Positions 32,931 through 41,564 are shown, counted from the first letter of the stretch. The stretch is DNA of 64,000 nt from Kitasatospora phosalacinea (GCF_030268885.1 NZ_BSSA01000019.1:88677-152676), one strand, 5' to 3'. A program made the numbers and translations. Notes: generated by a model not told the origin, from the letters alone.

Positions 32931-33323
32931 TCAGGGGGCGGGCTGCTCGGGGGCGAGCAGCTCGATCTCCCCCGCGAAGACGATGACCTGGTCGATGAGG
33001 CTCCGCCGCAGGTGGACGACGTCCGTCCCGGCCAGGCGGAGGCCCCCGTCCGGCGTGCTGAAGGTCCACCGGTACCGGGCCCACTCGTCCGGCATGTCCA
33101 CCTCCGAGCAGCGCGCCATCGTGCCGGCCCCCGCCGGGTGGCGACGGAGGTCCAGCACGAACCGCTCGACCGCGGCGATCCCCTCGCTGCGGCCCAGCGG
33201 CCCCCAGAAGACCACGTCCGAGGTCAGGGCCCGGGAGAGCAGGGCGGTCACATAGCTGTCCTCCGAGGCGTTGAACGCGGAGATGAACGTGTCGATCGCG
33301 GAGCGTGCGGTCTCTTCCTGCAT
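32931..33323 (-). CDS. SnoaL/NTF2-like fold protein
   Basis: 130 aa, typical size for the NTF2-like fold. N-terminal helix (ARSAIDTFISAFNASE), short ALTSDVVFWGPLGRSEGIAAVERFVLDLRR, then beta strands (ARYRWTFSTPDGGLRLAGTDVVHL, IDQVIVFAGEIELL). This matches SnoaL-like proteins, which include small isomerases, cyclases and many of unknown role. The ATG at 33323 fits the expected N-terminus. Stands alone between a hairpin/repeat and the SGNH hydrolase gene. Confidence 0.77.
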   Translation of the reverse strand: MQEETARSAIDTFISAFNASEDSYVTALLSRALTSDVVFWGPLGRSEGIAAVERFVLDLRRHPAGAGTMARCSEVDMPDEWARYRWTFSTPDGGLRLAGTDVVHLRRSLIDQVIVFAGEIELLAPEQPAP

Positions 33324-33376
33324 GGTCCAGTCATACCAGCCGCTGCGCCCGCGCCCGCCCCGCGAGCCGCCTTCCG

Positions 33377-34753
33377 TCAGCGGGCCCCGGGGCCGAAGAG
33401 GCGGAGCGGGACGGAGTCGGCGAGGGCCTGGTAGCCGGTGGGGTTGAAGTGCAGGTGGTCGCCGACGTCCAGGTCGGAGCGGAGTCGGCGGGGGGCCTGC
33501 GGGTCGCGGACGGCGCGATCGAAGTCCAGCACCGCGTCGAACTGCCCGCTGGTGCGGATCCAGTCGTTGACCGCCTGGCGCGACGCCTCGCGCAGCCCCG
33601 CGGCGTCGTCGTACTGGTGACCGCCGAAGGGGGTGAGGGTCGCGCCGTAGACGGGGATGCCCTGGGCGTGCGCCCGCAGCACGATCTGCCGGTACGCGTT
33701 GATCAGGTCCGCGGTGACGGCCTGCTGGGCCGCTGCCGTGGCGTCGGCGGTGCCGATGTCGTTGACGCCCTCGGAGACGATCAGCGAGGTGACGCCGGGC
33801 TGCGCGAACACGTCGCGGTCCAGGCGGGACAGGGCGTTGGGGCCCAAGCCGTCGTTGAGGACGCGGTTGCCGCCCGCGGCCTGGTTGAGCACCGCGGTGC
33901 CCGCGGTGTCGGCGTGCTGGGCCAGCCGGGCCCGCAGCCGGTCGGGCCAGCGGTCGTCGCCGTTGTCGGTGGAGCCGCGTCCGTCCGCGAGGGAGTCGCC
34001 CAGGACGACGGTCGCCCGGTCGGTGGCCGGTGCCTGCACCTCGACGGCGCTCAGGAAGTACCAGTGGTTGACCGAGGCCGCGCCGTCCAGGTCGGCGTCG
34101 TCGAGGTGGTCGCCGCGCAGCATGTACGAGGTGGTGCGCGAACCGGGGTGCGAGGTGATGTTCGTCGACTGCTGGCCGGTGGCCAGGTAGATCGTGACGG
34201 TGAGGGTCTCGCCCGCGGCGACCGGGAAGTCCAGCGGGTCGGCGACCATCTGCGCGCCGACCGGCACCGTGGTCCCGGGGCGCCCGCCGAACGTCACCTG
34301 CCGCGCGCTGCCGGGCACGATCGCCCGCGCGCCGGACCGGCCGTCGACCGGGCGGGCCACCGACACCGCCGTCACGGGCAGGACGGCGCCGCCGAACGCG
34401 TTGCTGAGGTGCAGCCGCAGGGTGCGGCCGCCGAGGGTGACGTGCACGGTCTGCCGCAGCGTGGTGTCGGCGAACACCGCGCCGTCCTGCGTGTACGGGG
34501 CCGGCGGCATGTTGCCCGGCTCGGTCAGCTGCGGCATCGAGGTCCAGGTGTCCACCCAGTGCCCGTGCCCGGCCGCCGCGTTCGCCGCGTCCGCCGCGTC
34601 CGCCGCGGAAACGTGCTGTGCGGCGGCGGGCGACCCGGCTCCGGCACGGTCGGCCAGGGCTCCGCCGAACGCGGCGGCCGTCACGGTGAGGGTCACGGTG
34701 GCGGCCACGGCCACGGTGGTGGTCGCCCATCGACGCAGTGCGGTTGTTTTCAC
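33377..34753 (-). CDS. secreted SGNH/GDSL hydrolase
   Basis: About 458 aa. Signal peptide (RRWATTTVAVAATVTLTVTAAAFGGA), a beta-rich N-terminal domain (QTVHVTLGGRTLRLHLSNAFGG), and an SGNH domain with all four blocks: Ser in VVLGDSLADGRGS, Gly in NQAAGGNRVLND, Asn in VSEGVNDIG, and Asp/His in DHLHFNPTGY. It is a secreted esterase or deacetylase, possibly for polysaccharide side groups. I use the GTG at 34753, with AGGAGAGGG nine bases upstream; an ATG at 34771 would add six residues. Several TTCGAA-centred repeats lie upstream. Confidence 0.87.
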   Translation of the reverse strand: MKTTALRRWATTTVAVAATVTLTVTAAAFGGALADRAGAGSPAAAQHVSAADAADAANAAAGHGHWVDTWTSMPQLTEPGNMPPAPYTQDGAVFADTTLRQTVHVTLGGRTLRLHLSNAFGGAVLPVTAVSVARPVDGRSGARAIVPGSARQVTFGGRPGTTVPVGAQMVADPLDFPVAAGETLTVTIYLATGQQSTNITSHPGSRTTSYMLRGDHLDDADLDGAASVNHWYFLSAVEVQAPATDRATVVLGDSLADGRGSTDNGDDRWPDRLRARLAQHADTAGTAVLNQAAGGNRVLNDGLGPNALSRLDRDVFAQPGVTSLIVSEGVNDIGTADATAAAQQAVTADLINAYRQIVLRAHAQGIPVYGATLTPFGGHQYDDAAGLREASRQAVNDWIRTSGQFDAVLDFDRAVRDPQAPRRLRSDLDVGDHLHFNPTGYQALADSVPLRLFGPGAR

Positions 34754-34771
34754 GTACGGCCCTCTCCTCAT

Positions 34772-35208
34772 GCTGTCCGGCATGGTCATGACATCCCCAT
34801 ACACGCCAGGAGGCGCGCACGTCACGAGGACGATTCGAAAAGTTTCGAAGTCCGCAGGACCCGGCTCCACCCGGCGGACTGCGGTAGCGTAACCGAGGCA
34901 ACGCGCCTTTGACCCCCGGTAGTTGCGATATTTCTTCGAATGTTTCAGGCAGAAAAACGGGGCCCCGGAGCGCCTTCCGATGGAGCGCAGTCGAACCGCC
35001 GTCGAAACGGGACCTCCGGGGAACGCGCCCTCCCCGGGTGACGTTCGAAGCGATTCGTCAATCAATACGGTGGGCGCAGAGGCCCTCGGGCCCGGCCCCT
35101 CCGGCCGCGAGGTCTCCACGGACCCGGTCAGCAGGGTGAACCCCGTGGTCGCGCCGCGTTCCGGGTCACGTCAGGCAGTCCGGATACGTTTCCGATACGC
35201 GGCCGCGG
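34772..35208. promoter_or_regulatory. 437-bp intergenic region with repeated TTCGAA elements
   Basis: No gene supported. TTCGAA occurs at 34834, 34844, 34935 and 35044, far more often than expected in this G+C-rich DNA. It is the upstream region of the secreted hydrolase (minus strand) and the downstream region of the HNH endonuclease gene. Confidence 0.5.
34834..34849. promoter_or_regulatory. inverted repeat TTCGAAA-AG-TTTCGAA
   Basis: Perfect 7-bp arms around 2 bp, about 80 bp upstream of the secreted SGNH hydrolase start. The core CGAAA-N-TTTCG resembles boxes reported near streptomycete xylan-use genes, but with one extra spacer base, so the regulator is uncertain. Confidence 0.5.
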
Positions 35209-36141
35209 TCAGCCGACGGGCAGCGGGGGTGCGGACGGCCGGGGCTCGCCGTGGAAGACCTGGGCGGTGTGCCACGCGCGGTGCCGGTCCGCGATCGGCG
35301 GGGTGCCCGGCTGCGGGCCGAGGACGGGGCGTCCGCTCAGGGCGAGCACCTGCCGGCGGCTGGCCTCGCTGCGGCCGACGAAGCGCCGGGAGACCAGGAC
35401 CCGGTGCCCCTCCCCCAGGCCGAGGACGCCCTTGTCGAAGAGCTTGTGGTGCAGGGAGCACAGGCACAGGCCGTTGTCGACCTCGTCCGGCCCGTCGTAG
35501 GACCACCACCGCACGTGGGCCGCCTCCAGGCCGACCGCGCTCGCGCCCAGCATCCCGTCGTAGCCGCAGAACGCGCACCGGAACTCGTAGGCGGTCAGGA
35601 CGAGTTCGCGCATCCGCCGGTCCCGTTGCCGCCGCGCCGCCCGCTCCCGCCCACCCGGGGCACCGCCCGTCACGCCCTCGGTGTCGGCCAGATCGAGGTC
35701 GAGCCCGACCGCCTCGCACAGCTCGGTGTGCAGCGACGGCGGGAAGTGGAAGTCCAGCAGCACCCGCGCCAACCGGCCCAGCAGCGCCGGGTCCCTGCGC
35801 AGCGCCGCCCGCAGCTCCGGCGCCAGCCGCCCTGTCGCCCCGCTGGAGCGCAGCACCCCCACTCCGCTGCCCGGGCTCCCCGGCCCCCGGTCGGTGCTGA
35901 CCTCCCAGACCCCGTCGCTGACCAGGTGGTGGAAGGGGTACGCGGGGGTGGTCGGGTGGGACGGGCCGTACTCCTCCAGCAGCCGCTTCAACTCCCCCTC
36001 GACCGCGCTGTAGCGCAGGTCGCCGTCGGCGTCGCGCTGGTAGCTGCCCAGCGCGTACAGCAGCAGCAGCGGCTTGTGCGGCGCCCGGACGCCGCTGCTC
36101 GTCCACCGTCTCAGCTTCGCCACCCGCTCCAGCCAGTCCAT
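35209..36141 (-). CDS. probable phosphorothioate-DNA-binding HNH endonuclease (McrA/SBD-HNH type)
   Basis: 310 aa. The N-terminal half (MDWLERVAKLRRW, APHKPLLLLYALGSYQ, YPFHHLVSDGVWEV) resembles the sulfur-binding domain of ScoMcrA/SprMcrA-type type IV enzymes. The C-terminal half has an HNH site: CAFCGYDG, then EAAHVRWWSYDGPDEVDNGLCLCSLHHKLFDKG, with the two Cys pairs for zinc and the catalytic His. Such enzymes cut DNA carrying phosphorothioate (dnd) modification and block its entry. It is solitary, with no dnd genes nearby, as expected for a host hostile to such DNA. The target is inferred from family resemblance. Confidence 0.75.
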   Translation of the reverse strand: MDWLERVAKLRRWTSSGVRAPHKPLLLLYALGSYQRDADGDLRYSAVEGELKRLLEEYGPSHPTTPAYPFHHLVSDGVWEVSTDRGPGSPGSGVGVLRSSGATGRLAPELRAALRRDPALLGRLARVLLDFHFPPSLHTELCEAVGLDLDLADTEGVTGGAPGGRERAARRQRDRRMRELVLTAYEFRCAFCGYDGMLGASAVGLEAAHVRWWSYDGPDEVDNGLCLCSLHHKLFDKGVLGLGEGHRVLVSRRFVGRSEASRRQVLALSGRPVLGPQPGTPPIADRHRAWHTAQVFHGEPRPSAPPLPVG

Positions 36142-36170
36142 GGCGCCCCAGCCTAGGCCGGGCCCCGGCC

Positions 36171-36260
36171 GCCTGAGGCCCCGGACGCCTGAGGCCCCGG
36201 CCCCGCGGCCCCCGGCCCCGCGGCCCCCGGCCCTGCGGCCGCCGGTTCAGGGCCTCAGGC
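36171..36260. repeat. compound short repeats with terminator-like stem
   Basis: GCCTGAGGCCC occurs twice directly (36171-36181, 36187-36197) and once inverted (36250-36260, overlapping the SpoIIE-like gene's stop). Between them are three tandem 15-bp units rich in C and G (36201-36245), the last with two changes. The pairing copies can form a stem that may end the SpoIIE-like transcript before the HNH gene. Confidence 0.65.
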
Positions 36261-37448
36261 GGGCGGGGCGTCGGCCGGGGCGGGGTGCCGGCCGTTCCAG
36301 TCGAGGCAGACGACGAGGGCGTCGTCCCGGGCGTCGTCGCCGCGGTGGGCGGCGAGGGAGGTCAGGATCGCCCGGGGCACCTCGGCCGCCGGCAGCAGCC
36401 GGGTCTCCTGGATGGCCCGGGGCAGCCCGGCCGCACCGTACTCCTCGCCGGACGCCGAGGCGGCGGCGTGCACGCCGTCGCTGACGAAGACCAGCCGGTC
36501 GCCGCGCTCCACCCGGGCCCGCTGCGCCCGGTACGGGGTGCCGTCGGCCAGGCCGAGCGGCAGTTGCGCCTCGAAGGGGACGTGCCGGACGGCGCCGTCC
36601 CGCAGCCGGAGCAGTCGCGGGGAGCCCGCGTCGACGATCTCGACCAGGCCGGTGTCCAGGTGGAACTCCAGCAGCAGCACGGAGACGTACGCCTCGCCCC
36701 CGTACTGCCCGTACACGGCCTGGTCGGCCAGCGCGGCCTGGTCGGCGATGTCGACGCCGGCCCGGCGGGCGTTGCGCAGCGCGTTGACGGCGAGGTTGGT
36801 GAGCAGCGAGGCGTCGATGCCCTCCCCCATGCCGTTGGTGATGGTCAGGGTGAGCCGGTCCTCGGTGGCGGACCAGTCGAAGTTGTCGCCGCGGATGGCG
36901 TAGGCGGGTTCCAACTGGGCGCCGATGGCGTACTCCTCCCGGGCGCAGGCCCGGGCGGGCAGCAGCTGCCACTGCATCTCGGCGGCCAGGGTGAGGCGGT
37001 TCTTGCGGCGGGCCTGGAGGTAGAGGTCGGTGTCCCGCTCGGCCACCACGAGGTGGTGGCCGAGCACCTCGGCGATCTCGCGGAGCTCCTCCTGCCGCTG
37101 CGGCGTGAGGCGGACGCCGTCCAGGCCGAGGCTCAGCACCCCGAGGCGGTCGCCGCGCACGGTCACCGGCAGGTGCAGCACCGCCGGTCTGCCGTCCGGC
37201 CCGGTCTCGGTGAAGGGCTGCTGGGAGCCGAAGGCCCGTCCGGGGGCGCTGGCGTGCACCGGGACCGGCCGGGTGGTGTGCGGCAGGTCGGTGACCCGTT
37301 GGAGGACGGTCAGGCTGTAGTCGGCGAGCTGCAGTTCGACCCATGGCGCGCCGTACAGCCGGACGAGGTTCTCCCGCACCGTGTCCAGCAGTGCGTACGG
37401 GGCGGCGGTGCGCAGGGCGCGCTCCACCGCGGACAGGTTCTCCGTCAC
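36255..37448 (-). CDS. GAF-SpoIIE (PP2C-like) protein, possibly reduced activity
   Basis: 397 aa. A GAF-like sensor (about residues 15-165) precedes a SpoIIE-type phosphatase domain: YAIRGDNFDWSA in place of GGDWYD, VFVSDGVHAAAS, and DDARDDALVVCL at the end. The segment usually reading GDVxGHG is TNGMGEG here, so the metal-binding Asp is Asn, which could weaken or alter catalysis. Family members dephosphorylate STAS antagonists in sigma-factor partner switching. The GTG has AGGAGC upstream. A MarR gene faces it across 85 bp and a STAS protein is encoded just beyond. Confidence 0.8.
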   Translation of the reverse strand: MTENLSAVERALRTAAPYALLDTVRENLVRLYGAPWVELQLADYSLTVLQRVTDLPHTTRPVPVHASAPGRAFGSQQPFTETGPDGRPAVLHLPVTVRGDRLGVLSLGLDGVRLTPQRQEELREIAEVLGHHLVVAERDTDLYLQARRKNRLTLAAEMQWQLLPARACAREEYAIGAQLEPAYAIRGDNFDWSATEDRLTLTITNGMGEGIDASLLTNLAVNALRNARRAGVDIADQAALADQAVYGQYGGEAYVSVLLLEFHLDTGLVEIVDAGSPRLLRLRDGAVRHVPFEAQLPLGLADGTPYRAQRARVERGDRLVFVSDGVHAAASASGEEYGAAGLPRAIQETRLLPAAEVPRAILTSLAAHRGDDARDDALVVCLDWNGRHPAPADAPPA

Positions 37449-37532
37449 CCGGGTGCTCCTTCTCCTCTGCGGCGTCGGCCGATCGTGCCGACGGGTTGTG
37501 GTGGGCCGGGAGGGTGGTGTCAGGATGGACCC

Positions 37533-38024
37533 ATGGTCCTCGTCCCCCCGCTCCCGAACCGCGCCGACGGCGCGGCGACCGTGTCGTCGGTGGTGGAACT
37601 GCTGGAGGTGCTCTGGGGCGGCGGGCGCGAGCTGGAGGCCAGGCCCGTGTCGGTGTCCCAGCTGCGCGTCCTCTACGTGCTGGCGGAGAGCGACGGCATC
37701 AACCTCCGCACGCTCAGCGAGCTCCTGGATTCGCGCCCCTCGTCGGTCAGCCGGCTGTGCGACCGCCTGGAGGCGGCCGGGCTGGTGCAGCGCGCGGCCA
37801 GCACGACCAGTCGGCGCGAGCTGGAGCTCCACCTGACGCCGACCGGGCTGGCCTTCCTGGCCGACCTGCGCACCGCCCGGGAGCAGGCGCTCGCGGCGGT
37901 GCTCGACGGGATGTCCCCGGCCGAGCGCGGTGCACTGATGGCGGGGCTGCACGCCTTCCGGGCCAGCGCGGCCCGCCGCGCCGCGGGGAGCGCCGAGGCG
38001 GTACCGGCCCCGCTGACGGCCTGA
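37533..38024 (+). CDS. MarR-family transcriptional regulator
   Basis: 163 aa. Winged-helix core: VSQLRVLYVLAESDGINLRTLSELLDSRPSSVSRLCDRLEAAGLVQR, then the wing (STTSRRELELHLTPTGLAFLADL), with terminal helices for dimerisation. The ATG has AGGATGG upstream. It is divergent from the GAF-SpoIIE gene and precedes a STAS gene on the same strand. It probably represses its own promoter and one or both neighbours in answer to a small molecule. Confidence 0.85.
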   Translation: MVLVPPLPNRADGAATVSSVVELLEVLWGGGRELEARPVSVSQLRVLYVLAESDGINLRTLSELLDSRPSSVSRLCDRLEAAGLVQRAASTTSRRELELHLTPTGLAFLADLRTAREQALAAVLDGMSPAERGALMAGLHAFRASAARRAAGSAEAVPAPLTA

Positions 38025-38182
38025 GGTGCCGGGTTCCGCCGCACCGCTTCCGGGGGGCGACCCGAAAATCGTTGCCGGACATGGAATGTTGTCGAAGGAC
38101 AAATGTTGCCTCTAGGGTGGAGGGACCGCAACTCGCGGTCCCGGGCAGTGCTCCGCGCACCGCCCGGTGAAGGGAGGCCTGC

Positions 38183-38578
38183 ATGGCCGAACAACCGGCA
38201 CCACCGACGCAGCTGACCGCAGCGGTCAGCGTCCACGCGACCGTCGCTCACCTGCGCCTGTCCGGCGAACTCGACCTGGACACCGTCCCCGAGGTCGAAG
38301 CCGCCGTCCGCACGGCCCTCCTGGGCCACCCCCGCATCATGATCGTCGAGGCTTCCGCCCTGTCCTTCTGCGACTGCGCCGGACTCGGCGCCCTGCTGCG
38401 CGCCCGTCGGCGGATCACCGACGACGGCGGCACCTTCCACCTGGAGAACCCCTCCCCGCGGCTCCTCCGCCTGGCGGCCCTCACCGGCACCGCCACCGCC
38501 CTGGGCCTGGTGGTGCCGGTCTCCCGCCCCCGGCCGGAACCACAGGTCGACCCGGCCGCGATCAGCGCGGGGCACTGA
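38183..38578 (+). CDS. STAS-domain anti-sigma-factor antagonist with Cys at the phospho-site
   Basis: 131 aa, normal for a stand-alone STAS protein. The fold is clear (HLRLSGELDLDTVPEVEAAV, then IMIVEASALSFCDCAGLGALLRARR, FHLENPSPRLLRLAALTG). The phosphorylated Ser normally found in D-S-x-G-L is Cys (FCDCAGL), so it cannot be switched by the usual Ser phosphorylation and may be constitutively free or redox-controlled. Partner anti-sigma kinases are not in the window. Lies 158 bp after the MarR gene. Confidence 0.85.
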   Translation: MAEQPAPPTQLTAAVSVHATVAHLRLSGELDLDTVPEVEAAVRTALLGHPRIMIVEASALSFCDCAGLGALLRARRRITDDGGTFHLENPSPRLLRLAALTGTATALGLVVPVSRPRPEPQVDPAAISAGH

Positions 38579-38829
38579 GCCCCCGCCGCCCGGCCGCACC
38601 GGCCGGGGCGGCGCCACCGCGTCCGGCCCCATCGACCCGCTCCTCTCCTCCGCTCCGACGTCCGGCGTCCGCCTACCCCGTCCGCGCCACGGCAGACCTC
38701 GACCCGGCCTCCTCCGCCGAGGCTCGGCCGCCGCCCTCGCCCGTCCAAGATCGCCGGTGCCAAGTCGACGCGCCCGCAAGCACGTTGACCCCCACCGGGG
38801 CTCGCCCGCAGGCCCGCTAGGATGATCCG

Positions 38830-39612
38830 ATGGCCGACGCGCACACGAACAGGACCGACCGCTTCCGGGCCGAGGCGGCCTCCCAGGGCCTGCCGCCGGA
38901 GGAGGTGGAGGAGTGGATCCGGGCCCTCCGCCCGGCGGTGTATCTGGCGGAGGGCGGTGACGGCCCCCTCGTGGCCCGGATCGGCGGCGACCCCCGGCTG
39001 CCGGAGGGCGTGCCGAGGCCGTCCGAGCCCTTCGTCGCCGCCGTCGACCTCGCGGCCCTGCCGCCCGGCGCGACCGGCCTCCCGCTGCCCGCCGACGGCC
39101 ACCTGCTCCTCTTCTCCGGCACCGAGGTGCGCGGCCCCGGACGGCAGGAGCCCGACGCGGTGCTGTACGTCCCCGCCGGGACCCCGACCCTCCCGAGCCC
39201 CTCCGGGGACGGTGCGCGCGAACCGTACCTGCCGCGCGAACTGCGGACCGTCTGGCACCAGCCGAGCGCACCGATGCCGGAGAGCTTCGCCCTCGACCGC
39301 TGGGGGGACTTCCCGGAGGACGAGCAGTCCGAACTCGCCGAGGAGCTCGACGACGCCTGGACGCGGACCGGCGGCGGCCACCGCCCGCCCTGGACCCTCC
39401 AGCTCGGCGGCCGTCCGGTCTCGCCGCAGAACGACCCCGTCCACGACGCCCGCACCCCCGGGGACACCGACGACTGGGTCCTCCTGGCCACCTGGAGGTG
39501 CGGCGACGACGTCACGGAACTGGACTCCGGCGTGGCCCACTGGGTGATCCGCCACCGGGACGCGGCAGCCGGACGCTTCGACCGGGTCCACCGCTACGTC
39601 GAGATGGCCTGA
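38830..39612 (+). CDS. DUF1963 (YwqG-like) protein
   Basis: 260 aa. YwqG-like features: an N-terminal helix, IGGDPRLPEGVPRP near residue 55 (the family's G-G-x-P-x-L-P motif), FVAAVDLAALPPG, HLLLFSG, and a late block with QLGGRPVSPQND and DDWVLLATWRCGDD. Members are cytosolic proteins of unknown activity. The ATG has AGGATGA upstream. The 250-bp stretch before it (38579-38829) holds nothing I can support. Confidence 0.8.
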   Translation: MADAHTNRTDRFRAEAASQGLPPEEVEEWIRALRPAVYLAEGGDGPLVARIGGDPRLPEGVPRPSEPFVAAVDLAALPPGATGLPLPADGHLLLFSGTEVRGPGRQEPDAVLYVPAGTPTLPSPSGDGAREPYLPRELRTVWHQPSAPMPESFALDRWGDFPEDEQSELAEELDDAWTRTGGGHRPPWTLQLGGRPVSPQNDPVHDARTPGDTDDWVLLATWRCGDDVTELDSGVAHWVIRHRDAAAGRFDRVHRYVEMA

Positions 39613-39656
39613 CCCCTGACCGCGAAGGCGGGGAGGACCGGCCCCCGCCTCACGCA

Positions 39657-39692
39657 CCGGGACGACCGGGACGACCGGGACGACCGGGACGG
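39657..39692. repeat. 9-bp tandem repeat CCGGGACGA
   Basis: Four head-to-tail units (last one varied) between the DUF1963 gene and the next gene. A small slippage repeat with no visible role. Confidence 0.75.
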
Positions 39693-39779
39693 AACGGTCA
39701 CCGCGGCCGGGCGTCACCGGGCCGTGGCATCATCCCGAGTCGACCCACCCGTGTCCTGCGGCCGCCCCAAGGAGCCCAC

Positions 39780-40892
39780 GTGCAGCCCGTCTTCGTCGAC
39801 TTCTCCACCGCCGTCCCCCGGACGGGCAACGCCGTGGTCACCGCCGAGCGGGCCGGCTTCGCACGCGACCACCTCGCGCTCGACGCCGGGGCCGCGGTCA
39901 CCATCGAGTTCCACGTCCCGCCGGAGGGCGTGACGGACGAGCTCACGGTGAAGATCCGCGCCCTCGTCTCCAAGCTGGGACCCCGGCCCGGCTTCGCACC
40001 GCTCGACGTCGCCGTCAACTCCGAGACGGTCGTCGGCGACCACCGCATACCCGGCGGCGGCGACCTGCCGCAGGAGTTCGTCCTCGCCGTCCCCGCCGAG
40101 CTGCTCCTCCCGGGCGCGACCAACCGCCTGACGCTCCGCAGCTCCGCCGACGCACGCTCGCACCTGTGGCTGTACCGGGTGCTGGCCGAGCCCGTCTGGG
40201 ACCGCGACCAGGCCGAACGCGCCTGGCTCGCCGACTCCGTGAGCCGCTCGCTGCTGACCTACCGCACGGAGCGCCGGGCCCCGGGCGCGCAGGCGTGGGA
40301 GCCAGCCGCCCCCTGGCGGCTGCACCTCGACTCCGGCGAGGGCGCGATGCCGGCCCGACTCGACTGGCGGGTGCGCTCCGGCGCGGAGGCGTCCGTCGAG
40401 TTCGCGCTGGAGCTGACCACCTTCTACGGCCACGCCCGGAACGCCGACGGCCACTGGTGCGAACTGCGCGGCACCCTGAGCGACCGTCAGGCGTTCCCCG
40501 GGGACTCCGACCCGGTCGCCACCCGCACCTTCTCCACCCAGGCCGGCTGGGGCGGCCGCTGGCACCCGGGCGGCCCGCTCACGATCCACCTCGCCGTGGG
40601 CGAGGACACCCCCTTCGACCGGATCGCCTGGACCGACCAGCGCGCCTGCTCGGCCTCCATCGGGCTGACGGAGGACGGCAGTTCCTTCCTCGGCTGGTCC
40701 CAGCGCGTCAACGAGGGGCCGGTCGGCTACCGGGGCGAGGCCACCGGGAACGAGGCCGAGGACCGGCAGCCCCCCACCGACCGGCCGGAACCGGGCCCCC
40801 TCTCCCCCGAACTGGACCAGCTCGGCCAGGCCCTCACCAACCTGGCCGACGCCGCGGCGAAGTCACTCGGCTCGTTCCTCCGCAAGCTCTGA
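39780..40892 (+). CDS. uncharacterised 370-aa protein
   Basis: Not recognised. The first 130 residues are beta-rich and regular (FVDFSTAVPRTGNAVVTAERAGF, AVTIEFHVPPEGVTDELTVKIRALV, ATNRLTLRSSADARSHLWLYRVLAEP), like a carbohydrate-binding or jelly-roll module. The middle is also beta-rich with tryptophans (WRLHLDSGEGAMPARLDWRVRSG, THE segment GGRWHPGGPLTIHLAVG). The C-terminus is acidic/Pro-rich followed by an amphipathic helix (LGQALTNLADAAAKSLGSFLRKL). No signal peptide. The GTG has AAGGAG six bases upstream. Cytoplasmic protein of unknown function. Confidence 0.75.
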   Translation: MQPVFVDFSTAVPRTGNAVVTAERAGFARDHLALDAGAAVTIEFHVPPEGVTDELTVKIRALVSKLGPRPGFAPLDVAVNSETVVGDHRIPGGGDLPQEFVLAVPAELLLPGATNRLTLRSSADARSHLWLYRVLAEPVWDRDQAERAWLADSVSRSLLTYRTERRAPGAQAWEPAAPWRLHLDSGEGAMPARLDWRVRSGAEASVEFALELTTFYGHARNADGHWCELRGTLSDRQAFPGDSDPVATRTFSTQAGWGGRWHPGGPLTIHLAVGEDTPFDRIAWTDQRACSASIGLTEDGSSFLGWSQRVNEGPVGYRGEATGNEAEDRQPPTDRPEPGPLSPELDQLGQALTNLADAAAKSLGSFLRKL

Positions 40893-41054
40893 CCTCCCCC
40901 GGCCCCGCGCACCGGCGGGGCAACCGTGTTCGGCGAGGGGGCCGAGGAGGGGCCGAGGGGCCCGCGCTTCGGCACCCGCGCACGGGGCAGGTGACGCCCC
41001 GGACGATCGACTTGCGGCGGCCGGTACGGTGTGGCCTCGACCAGAGGAGGACGA

Positions 41055-41564
41055 TTGTCCGGACGTCTCGCCGCGGCCCTCGCCGCGGCAGCCTTCGCCG
41101 TCACCGGCTGCACCACCGCCACCGAGCCGCAGGCCGACGGGCCCCCTTCCGCCCCTGCCCCCGCCTCCCCTTCCGCCCTCGCCCCCGCTTCCGTCTCCGG
41201 CGCCCCCGGGCCCGCGTGCAGCGCCGCGCCGAGCCCCACCGAGAGCTACGAGGGCAACTGGAAGGGGCCGCTCCCGGAGGAGGTCCGCTGCCTGCCGCAC
41301 ATCGCCGAGGGCTCCCTCTCCTTCATGGCCGACGGCCCGACCCCCGACGGTTGGAAGGCCCTCGACGTCCGCGTCACCCCCGACACCGATCCGGAACAGG
41401 CCAGGGCGCTGTGCCACCGCATCACCGAACTCGGATGGGGCACCGGCGGTTCGCACGGCGTCACCCTGCTCGCGGTCAGCGGAGCGGGCCACTTCACGTC
41501 GACGCCGGACCTGCCCGTCTGCTTCGACGGGGACCGCTCCACCCTCCCGCCAGCCGCACCGTGA
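41055..41564 (+). CDS. putative lipoprotein, TTG start
   Basis: About 169 aa. Short basic N-terminus, hydrophobic Ala-rich segment and lipobox (AFAVTGCTT), then a Pro/Ala/Ser stalk and a small domain with four cysteines (ACSAAPSPTE, VRCLPHIAEG, ALCHRITELGWG, PVCFDGD). The frame is open from a GTG at 41031, but AGGAGGACGA directly precedes the TTG at 41055, which also gives a proper signal-peptide length; I therefore choose this rare start. Function unknown; likely anchored on the outer face of the membrane. Confidence 0.7.
   Translation: MSGRLAAALAAAAFAVTGCTTATEPQADGPPSAPAPASPSALAPASVSGAPGPACSAAPSPTESYEGNWKGPLPEEVRCLPHIAEGSLSFMADGPTPDGWKALDVRVTPDTDPEQARALCHRITELGWGTGGSHGVTLLAVSGAGHFTSTPDLPVCFDGDRSTLPPAAP

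Noticed and set aside
36255..37448. Calling the GAF-SpoIIE protein a pseudogene because of the Asp-to-Asn change
   Set aside because: The frame is intact, the start is good and the other Asp residues are kept; a changed function is as likely as decay.
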